A stretch of 64,000 nucleotides of DNA from Clostridia bacterium (GTDB lineage: Bacteria; Bacillota; Clostridia; Christensenellales; Aristaeellaceae): positions 62,001 to 126,000 of the forward strand of contig JAFWEJ010000006.1 in NCBI GenBank assembly GCA_017512985.1, written 5' to 3'. The notes beneath the pieces were generated by a model. It did not search any database and had not been told where the DNA came from. It saw only the letters and a program-made list of their open reading frames with translations. Both the position numbers and the translations under genes were made by a program. This document shows, in pieces, positions 58,355-64,000 of the stretch. Each line of letters starts with the position of its first letter. The stretch's first letter is position 1.

Positions 58355-59215
58355 ATGAAAAAAGGACAGAAGAACGCCGTCCGGGAATGGTTGTACATCA
58401 CAGCCGGTATCCTGATCATGTCGGCGGGTATTTATTTTTTCAAATTCCCGAACCATTTCTCCACAGGCGGTGTGACCGGCATCGCAATCGTGCTGGGACA
58501 CTATATTCCGTCCATTACGCCCGGCACCCTGGTGACAATCATCAATGTCCTGCTGCTGCTCGTCGGGTTCGCGGTGCTCGGAAAATCCTTCGGTATCCGG
58601 ACAGTATACGCGTCCCTGCTGATGTCCGGCACCCTGCAGCTGCTGGAGGCCGTCTGCCCGATGGACGCGCCGATGACGACCCAGCCGCTGGTTGAACTGA
58701 TGTTCGCTGTCGGCCTGCCGGCAGTGGGCTCCGCCATCCTGTTCAACCTGGACGCATCCTCCGGCGGAACGGACATCCTGGCAATGATCCTGCGGAAGTA
58801 TACCGCGCTGAACATCGGCGTCGCGCTGCTGTGCAGCGATATCGTCATTACGGTGTCCGCCTGCTTTGCCTTCGGCATGGAGACGGGATTGTTCTCCATA
58901 CTGGGGCTGATTATCAAATCGCTGTTCATGGACCTGGTCCTGGACAACCTCATGACCCGGAAGTGCTTCCAGATCATCACCTCCGACCCGGACCCGATTG
59001 AGGCGTTCATTATGGAAACGCTTCACCGCGGCGCGACCCGCCTGCACGGGGAAGGGGTCTATACGCACGAGGGGAAAACGGTGCTTCTGGCTGTGGTGTC
59101 CCGGCATGAAGCGGTGCTTTTGCGCAACTTCATCCGCAAGCAGGATCCCGCGGCGTTCATGATCATCACCTCCAGTACGGAAATCATCGGCAAAGGTTTC
59201 CGCGGAGTAAACTGA
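58355..59215 (+). CDS. YitT family membrane protein (DUF161/DUF2179)
   Basis: Start at ATG 58355 preceded by GGAGCAGGGAAAAG. The 286-residue protein has five to six membrane helices (YITAGILIMSAGIYFFKFPNHFSTGGVTGIAI is the family hallmark; SILFNLDASSGGTDILAMIL follows) and a cytoplasmic DUF2179 domain at the C-terminus (RGATRLHGEGVYTHEGKTVLLAVVSRHE). YitT proteins are widespread in Firmicutes with no settled function. It is divergent from the hybrid kinase gene, 157 bp away. Confidence 0.9.
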   Translation: MKKGQKNAVREWLYITAGILIMSAGIYFFKFPNHFSTGGVTGIAIVLGHYIPSITPGTLVTIINVLLLLVGFAVLGKSFGIRTVYASLLMSGTLQLLEAVCPMDAPMTTQPLVELMFAVGLPAVGSAILFNLDASSGGTDILAMILRKYTALNIGVALLCSDIVITVSACFAFGMETGLFSILGLIIKSLFMDLVLDNLMTRKCFQIITSDPDPIEAFIMETLHRGATRLHGEGVYTHEGKTVLLAVVSRHEAVLLRNFIRKQDPAAFMIITSSTEIIGKGFRGVN

Positions 59216-59228
59216 TTTCCGCGGAGAT

Positions 59229-59262
59229 GAAAAAGCCCTCCGGCCTGGAAAGGCCGGAGGGC
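59229..59262 (-). terminator. Intrinsic terminator after the 82-residue protein gene
   Basis: On the minus strand GCCCTCCGGCCT and AGGCCGGAGGGC form a long GC stem, followed by TTTTT (59230-59234). It probably also slows the convergent yitT transcript. Confidence 0.82.
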
Positions 59263-59280
59263 CTGTGTATGAACTGAAGC

Positions 59281-59529
59281 TTACGCGCTTTTCTTTTCAA
59301 TGGTATTGAAGTAATCAAAGAACGCCATTTCGTCTTTGGCGCAGGAGGTGAACAGCTCCGGTTCTTCATAACCGCTCTTGCTGAGCAGCTCCGCGATACC
59401 CAGGTAACGCTGGGCGGGATCGGTCAGGTCATATTGTTCACCCTGCTGCGTCACGAGCAGGACGGAAGCATCGCAGCGGTCAAGCGTCTCTTCAAACAGT
59501 TTCAGTTCTTCATTGTTTCTGATCTTCAT
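59281..59529 (-). CDS. Small conserved-looking protein of unknown function (82 residues)
   Basis: Start at the ATG ending at 59529, with AAAGGAG ten bases upstream. The acidic protein begins MKIRNNEELKLFEETLDRC, continues with a short strand ASVLLVTQQGEQYDL and a helical second half with YLGIAELLSKSGYEEPELFTS and DEMAFFDYFN. No membrane segment or signal. I recall similar small proteins in gut Clostridia but no function. Good RBS and its own terminator indicate a real gene. Confidence 0.6.
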   Translation of the reverse strand: MKIRNNEELKLFEETLDRCDASVLLVTQQGEQYDLTDPAQRYLGIAELLSKSGYEEPELFTSCAKDEMAFFDYFNTIEKKSA

Positions 59530-59729
59530 CTGTATCCACTCCTTTACGACCAGAATGCGGGGAAGGCACACTGTCTTCGTCCGCATTCAATGATACAACT
59601 TTCCGCCGCCGACACAATCGACGAACAGGCGATTTCACGGACAAAATGTACAGCTTTGGCAATACATGTCGTATCCGGCCAAAAAGAGACAGGGTGGATA
59701 TTTTACTGCTGAAAACCGATCTTCTGTTC

Positions 59730-60647
59730 TCAGTTGCCGAGGATCCGCAGGAAGTTGAACAGGCCCAGGTACCAGATGTCAAAATTGTGGTCGCCGGGGC
59801 ATTCCTGCCAGAGCCAGTTTTCCTCTGTGAAGCGGTCGGAATACTGCGGCAGGTTTTTCGCGGCTCCGGAGGCGGACGCGTAGGCGATCGAGTCCTGCAG
59901 GCCGCAGACGCTGTAGAAGAACCGGACGGGATAACCCTCAAACGGCTTTACTTTACCGGCAATCTGGGCGGACGAATAACTGGTCGGCGCGGCGGAAAAG
60001 GCGCCGAAGGCGCTGAACAGGTCCAGGCATTCGCACAGGCCGATGTTGATCGTCTGCATACCGCCCATGGACAGGCCGGCCATATATCGGTGATCCCGGG
60101 CGGCGGAGAGGTCGTCCGGCGTCAGGGAGCCGTAGGTGGAATAATGTGAATCAATATACGGCAGCAGGTCGTTGCGGATCTCCTGCCCGAAAGTGTAGAA
60201 AGACGCCATGTTGTTGAAGCTGATGTCGCTGAAGTTGGCTGTGGAACGGCCGTTGGGCATGACGATGATCAGGGGTTTGATCTCGCCGCCGGCGATCAGG
60301 CGGTCCACGGCGGATCTTCCGTCGCAGCCCGGGTTCAGGAATCCCCATTCGTATTCGGTCCCGCCGATGCCGTGGCACAGGACGAGCAGGTCATACTGCT
60401 TGTCTTCGGAATAGCCGGCGGGCAGGTAGACCAGCGCGTTCTTGGTTACTTCCGCTCCGTCGCCGGTGTAATCTCTGGAAGGATACTGGATTTTCTGAAC
60501 CGTTCCCGCACCTTCCTCCAGGGGGACTTTGTATTCAGCCGGGAGCTGTTCCGGCAGATCAGGCAGTTCGGCGGATTCTTCCGCCAGGGAAGCCGCGGCG
60601 CAGCAGAGCAGGCAGACAAGCATAAGGATCAACAGGAACAGTTTCAT
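59730..60647 (-). CDS. Secreted esterase (feruloyl/acetyl-xylan esterase-like, CE1 type)
   Basis: Start at the ATG ending at 60647 (GGAGGCG upstream), followed by a signal peptide ending at ASLAEES. The 305-residue protein has an alpha/beta hydrolase domain of the esterase D/CE1 type: LVLCHGIGGTEYEWGF, LIIVMPNGRST, the nucleophile in GLSMGGMQT and the histidine in PGDHNFDIWYLGL. It would remove ferulate or acetate side groups from xylan outside the cell, complementing the GH43 enzyme nearby. C-terminal module absent. Confidence 0.82.
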   Translation of the reverse strand: MKLFLLILMLVCLLCCAAASLAEESAELPDLPEQLPAEYKVPLEEGAGTVQKIQYPSRDYTGDGAEVTKNALVYLPAGYSEDKQYDLLVLCHGIGGTEYEWGFLNPGCDGRSAVDRLIAGGEIKPLIIVMPNGRSTANFSDISFNNMASFYTFGQEIRNDLLPYIDSHYSTYGSLTPDDLSAARDHRYMAGLSMGGMQTINIGLCECLDLFSAFGAFSAAPTSYSSAQIAGKVKPFEGYPVRFFYSVCGLQDSIAYASASGAAKNLPQYSDRFTEENWLWQECPGDHNFDIWYLGLFNFLRILGN

Positions 60648-60815
60648 GGAAAACGCCTCCTTCGGGCAATTCGTTTCAGTATGATTACTATATGCCCTCC
60701 GCGGGTGAAAGACAAGCAAAAACACATACAGACAGAGACAATCCACGGCAGGAAAACACGGCAGGCAAAGCGAAAAAATGAAATGATCTTCTGAATTCAA
60801 AGGGGAATCGAGACC

Positions 60816-61982
60816 ATGAAACATAAAGCTGCCGGGTGGAAATTCCTGGTACCGCTGATCCTGGGAATCCTGATCATGTCCGTGGCGTTCGTCCTGATCA
60901 GTTATCATACCTTCCGGGATGTTGAAATTCAGGACTATGCTGACTACGCCAAAGGCCTGACCGGCCTCATTGCCAAAGACATCATCAGAGTCGACGATAT
61001 TGACGGATACCTGGAGCAGGGGCGGGACTATCCGTGCTACGGCGAGATGGAACGCAAACTGAGCAACCTGCGGGAAGCCTATCCGGACGTTGTATACCTG
61101 TATGTGTACCAGTTCCGGGAGGACGGAGCCCATGTGGTATTTGACCTGGACACGGCGGAATACAAGGGATCCGAGCCCGGATCGGTGGAGCGGTTTTTCC
61201 CCGCGTTCGAGAGCCTGATTCCGGACCTGCTGGCCGGAAAACCGGTGCCTCCGGTGGAATCCCATGAGCAGTACGGGTACGTGCTGAGCGTGCTGACGCC
61301 CCTGTATGACGAAACCGGTGTATGCAAGGCATATGTCGGCGCGGACTGCTCCATGGACCGGCTGACGGATTATGTATGGAATATCATCCGGCAGATCGCC
61401 TGTGTCTTCCTGGTTGTGCTGGGGCTCGCCCTGATCGCGAGCGTCGTGATGACGAATATCGGCGTGAAGCGGATGAAGGGCCTGGAAAACCGGGCGTATA
61501 TCGATACCCTGACCGGCCTGCAGAACAGGACTGCCTACTATGACTACAACAACGAACTGAACAAAAAGCTGGATGAGGGGCGGGCGGACTTCTCAATCCT
61601 CATGATTGATATCAACTGGCTGAAGAAAATGAACGATACCTACGGCCATGAACAGGGGAACCTCTACCTGCAGGGCGCCGCGAACCTGATCCGGAGCGTC
61701 TTCGGGGACGACCATCTGTACCGGATCGGCGGGGACGAGTTTGTGATCATCCTGGAGGGAAAGGCGCAGGAAGGCACAGAAGACCGGATCAGGAAATTCA
61801 AGGAAGAAATCGCGCGCCTGCAGGCGGATGAATCCCTGAAACCGTGGGAGAAAATCTCCGCGGCGGTGGGACTTGCCAGATATGAAAAAGGCGTATACCG
61901 CGAGACGGAGGAAGTGCTCCGGAAGGCGGACGAGGTCATGTACGCGGACAAGATGGCCATGAAGGCGGTCCGCACGGACTGA
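60816..61982 (+). CDS. Diguanylate cyclase with extracytoplasmic sensor domain
   Basis: A 388-residue protein: membrane helix 10-30, extracytoplasmic sensor about 31-188 (YLYVYQFREDGAHVVFDLD, GYVLSVLTPLYDETGVCKAYVGAD, a Cache-like ending), helix 190-212, and a GGDEF domain with DTLTGLQNRTAYY, DINWLKKMNDTYGHEQGN and GGDEF at 305-309. The RxxD inhibitory site is absent. It makes cyclic di-GMP in response to an outside ligand. The yfcE gene starts 25 bp downstream, maybe in the same transcript. Confidence 0.9.
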   Translation: MKHKAAGWKFLVPLILGILIMSVAFVLISYHTFRDVEIQDYADYAKGLTGLIAKDIIRVDDIDGYLEQGRDYPCYGEMERKLSNLREAYPDVVYLYVYQFREDGAHVVFDLDTAEYKGSEPGSVERFFPAFESLIPDLLAGKPVPPVESHEQYGYVLSVLTPLYDETGVCKAYVGADCSMDRLTDYVWNIIRQIACVFLVVLGLALIASVVMTNIGVKRMKGLENRAYIDTLTGLQNRTAYYDYNNELNKKLDEGRADFSILMIDINWLKKMNDTYGHEQGNLYLQGAANLIRSVFGDDHLYRIGGDEFVIILEGKAQEGTEDRIRKFKEEIARLQADESLKPWEKISAAVGLARYEKGVYRETEEVLRKADEVMYADKMAMKAVRTD

Positions 61983-62007
61983 AAACAGGAAGAATGGAGA
62001 AATCCGC

Positions 62008-62556
62008 ATGAAGATCCTGATCGCGTCGGATATCCACGGCTCGGCAAAGTACTGCCGGGCATTGCTGGACCGCTATGAAAAGGAAAAAGCCGGCAGGCTC
62101 CTGCTGCTGGGCGACCTGCTGTATCACGGGCCGCGGAACGACCTGCCGGAGGAATACGCGCCGAAGCAGGTTATCGGAATGCTCAACGGACTGAAGGATG
62201 AGATCCTCTGCGTACGGGGCAACTGTGAAGCCGAAGTGGACCAGATGGTGCTTTCCTTTCCTGTGATGGCAGACTACGCCCTGATGCCCCTGGGGGAGCG
62301 GATGATCTATATTACCCACGGACATGTGTACAACAAAGAAAACCTCCCGCCGATGAAGGCGGGAGATATCCTCCTGCACGGGCATACGCATGTGCCTGCC
62401 TGTGAGGAGTTCGGCGGATATGTGTATATGAATCCCGGCTCCGTTTCCATTCCCAAGAACGGGACGCCCCGCGGCTATATGACGCTGGAAGGGACGGACT
62501 TCACCTGGAAGACGCTGGAGGGAGAGGTGTTCAATCGGTATCCTGCCGGTAAGTGA
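62008..62556 (+). CDS. yfcE: YfcE-type metallophosphoesterase
   Basis: A 182-residue calcineurin-like phosphoesterase with the full metal motif set: D-x-H in ASDIHGS (8-10), GDLLYHG, GNCE (GNH/D variant), THGH and GHTHVP. The closing NPGSVSIPKNGTPRGYM is typical of YfcE/MJ0936 phosphodiesterases, which act on cyclic or diester phosphates in the cytoplasm. It follows a diguanylate cyclase. Its last 26 bp overlap the convergent GH43 gene. Confidence 0.92.
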   Translation: MKILIASDIHGSAKYCRALLDRYEKEKAGRLLLLGDLLYHGPRNDLPEEYAPKQVIGMLNGLKDEILCVRGNCEAEVDQMVLSFPVMADYALMPLGERMIYITHGHVYNKENLPPMKAGDILLHGHTHVPACEEFGGYVYMNPGSVSIPKNGTPRGYMTLEGTDFTWKTLEGEVFNRYPAGK

Positions 62557-64000
62557 AACCGGAAAAGGAGGCTGAGCCGCCCGTTTCTTCCGTTGCGTAC
62601 AGGAACAGGCCGAAGCGGCAGCCCGTGAAATGGTCCAGCGCGAAGGCCATGGTATGGACGGGTCCCAGGGGTTTCCATGCTTCACCTTCCAGGTATTCAA
62701 ACTGCACTATGCCTTCATGCCCGGCAAAGCGGACGGACGCCCGCAGCCGGGCTTCCTTTTTGTCCCACGGAATCCGGGCGTATTCCTGTTCCTCCTGCTC
62801 CCGGGGTTTCCTCGCTTTCATGACCAGTGCATACCCTTCCTTTTCCCGGGTGACGCCGATCAGGCCGTAACTGCCGATGAGCAGGCACAGGCCGGCCACG
62901 TCGCCCGGGCGGACAGACGACGCGTCTAAGGTCACTTCCGCTGTGCAGCCGGGGAGTACGGTGCGCTGGGTGAGGGTATTACGGGCGAACTCCAGCGTGC
63001 GGCTGACCTTGTCCGTGCGGATCACATAGGCGCCGTTTCCGGTTTCCCAGCAGCCGGCGCGGGGCTCGTGATTGAACTGCCAGACGTTCTTCAGCGCCGG
63101 GGAGGTAAAATCATCCCCGGCGAAAAGCGGCTGCGGGGTCCAGTCCGGCCGGGTGCAGGCGTTGGAAACTTCTTTGGCAACTTCACCGAAGACCGGAAAA
63201 CCGTATTGGTTCCATGTAACCGGAACGAGCACCGGGATACGCCCGACGGCGCCGCGATCCTGGAACAGCACGGCAAACCAGCGGCCGTCCGGCGTATCGA
63301 CGATCCCACCCTGGGCGGCGCCGCTGTGCAGGCCGTCCAGGTCCGAATAAAGCACGTCACCGCCGGCCCAGACGCCTTCCAGGTCGTCCGTGATGAAGCA
63401 GGCTTCGGTCCGGAACCATTCCCGCAGGCGGGAGTGGATCAGGAAGAGGACATATTTCCCGTTGATTTTATAGAGGTGGGAACCTTCATACCCCAGAGGG
63501 CCGCCCGGCGCGTCCCGGAGAATGATCCGGTCGACGCCGCCCGGCTTCGGACCGGAAATGTCCTCCTTCAGCTCTGTCAGGCGGATATCCCGGTTGCCGT
63601 AGACGATATAGATCCGCCCGTCGTCATCAAAGAGCAGGGACGGATCGTGATAAATTCCATCAATATATTGCTTTGTCCAGGGGCCCTCGATGTTTTCCGC
63701 CGTGAAAAGAAAGGTCTTCGGCCACTCGTGGGCGATGAAGATGACATAAAACCGGCCGGCGCGGTACCGGAGAGAAGCGGCCCACATGCCGTGGCCGTAG
63801 GCCGTCTGTTCCCCCTCCAGCGTTTCGCCCGGGGTATGCTCCAGCGCTTCGTAGAGATAGGAGCAGATCTCCCAGCGGATCAGGTCGTGGGACCTGAGGA
63901 TGACGGCGCCGGGGAAAAAGTGCATGGTGGTGCTGATCATGTAGTATGTGTCTCCGACGCGGATGACGTCCGGATCCGGATAGTCCATCCCGGTCAGGGG
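62531..64000 (-). CDS. Glycoside hydrolase family 43 (xylosidase/arabinofuranosidase type), N-terminus outside the window
   Basis: At least 489 residues are present. The first in-window residues, PLTGMDYPDPDVIRVGDTYY, continue to the window edge, and GH43 proteins normally have some residues before this base-aspartate segment, so the start is outside. Catalytic residues: the general base D in YPDPDVI, the pKa-modulating D in FDDDGRIYIVYG and the acid E in GYEGSHLYKI. Residues about 290-485 are a beta-sandwich (GH43_C2-like). No signal peptide is visible. Function: hydrolysis of xylo-oligosaccharides or arabinoxylan, probably intracellular. Confidence 0.88.
   Translation of the reverse strand, partial: PLTGMDYPDPDVIRVGDTYYMISTTMHFFPGAVILRSHDLIRWEICSYLYEALEHTPGETLEGEQTAYGHGMWAASLRYRAGRFYVIFIAHEWPKTFLFTAENIEGPWTKQYIDGIYHDPSLLFDDDGRIYIVYGNRDIRLTELKEDISGPKPGGVDRIILRDAPGGPLGYEGSHLYKINGKYVLFLIHSRLREWFRTEACFITDDLEGVWAGGDVLYSDLDGLHSGAAQGGIVDTPDGRWFAVLFQDRGAVGRIPVLVPVTWNQYGFPVFGEVAKEVSNACTRPDWTPQPLFAGDDFTSPALKNVWQFNHEPRAGCWETGNGAYVIRTDKVSRTLEFARNTLTQRTVLPGCTAEVTLDASSVRPGDVAGLCLLIGSYGLIGVTREKEGYALVMKARKPREQEEQEYARIPWDKKEARLRASVRFAGHEGIVQFEYLEGEAWKPLGPVHTMAFALDHFTGCRFGLFLYATEETGGSASFSGFTYRQDTD

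Noticed and set aside
1-64000. CRISPR arrays, tRNA or rRNA genes, transposases, phage genes
   Set aside because: No regular repeat-spacer pattern, no tRNA-like cloverleaf with CCA-type end, no rRNA sequence and no recombinase or phage protein was recognised on either strand.

Overview
The window reads as a chromosomal segment of a Gram-positive, probably anaerobic, fairly GC-rich Clostridia-type bacterium. Evidence: purine-rich Shine-Dalgarno sites before almost every gene, Sec and lipoprotein signal peptides, CUT1 and Liv-type ABC systems with separate binding proteins, an AdoHcy-free cysteine pathway of the MccA/MccB type, glycoside hydrolases (GH5, GH20, GH43) and a carbohydrate esterase. 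A fibre-degrading rumen or gut member of the Christensenellales/Aristaeella kind is my guess from protein style, not a demonstrated assignment. I see no rRNA, tRNA, CRISPR array, prophage or insertion sequence.

Layout. 1-4130: minus-strand housekeeping and repair genes (nucleoside phosphorylase end, GNAT, threonine aldolase, an MGMT-GNAT fusion, flavin reductase, SGNH hydrolase). 4146-7377: a minus-strand polar amino-acid ABC transporter behind a cysteine leader peptide and attenuator. 7435-9436: esterase and ATP-grasp protein. 9466-17640: sulfur region, with a cysteine-leader-controlled mccB-mccA pair followed by a Liv-type ABC transporter plus cyclase behind a second kind of leader. 17688-19782: flavodoxin lipoprotein, zinc-ribbon protein, MBL hydrolase. 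19864-22678: metY and a PatB/MalY C-S lyase, with the same kind of leader. 22686-26391: small accessory genes (a KdpE remnant, GNATs, RdgB, FMN reductase, a DinB-DUF3795 fusion). 26424-28572: iscU-iscS divergent from an Rrf2/IscR-type regulator. 28624-34503: purC, GH20, glmS, pyrG. 34587-39045: diguanylate cyclase, CDF pump, Crp/Fnr regulator, and an ABC binding protein plus permease without ATPase. 39075-42527: aminotransferase and an XRE-AbrB regulator with an ABC-2 exporter. 42655-53164: LacI-led glycan operon. 53287-64000: secreted SH3-like protein, aldo/keto reductase, hybrid kinase, YitT, small protein, CE1-like esterase, GGDEF protein, YfcE phosphodiesterase and a GH43 enzyme cut by the window end.

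Two systems stand out. (1) A sulfur-control network. Three sulfur/Fe-S promoters (amino-acid ABC, mccBA, iscSU) carry the same 17-bp dyad, CCTATTGACATAGTAGG or a close variant, with the -35 hexamer inside it, and an IscR-like regulator with three spaced cysteines is encoded divergently from iscSU. Two of these promoters are followed by strong-RBS mini-genes very rich in Cys codons and then intrinsic terminators; in both, a segment just after the Cys codons can pair with the 5' arm of the terminator, the layout expected for ribosome-mediated cysteine attenuation. Two further operons (Liv-type ABC and metY) have a different cassette: a TATAG-N7-(C/T)TATA dyad near -65, a TTGGAC promoter, and a leader peptide sharing the core EAVLLSRNRM, in which all nucleotide differences are synonymous.

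(2) A glycan-capture operon: LacI regulator, a membrane-anchored coiled-coil protein bearing four copies of an unrecognised about 150-residue module, two CUT1 permeases each with an unusual N-terminal domain (one Wzz-like), a binding protein, and a secreted GH5 enzyme ending in the same module.

Stretches over 300 bases without a long gene are 7079-7500, 9437-9751 and 19783-20083; each is filled by promoter, leader peptide and, in the first two, terminators as listed.
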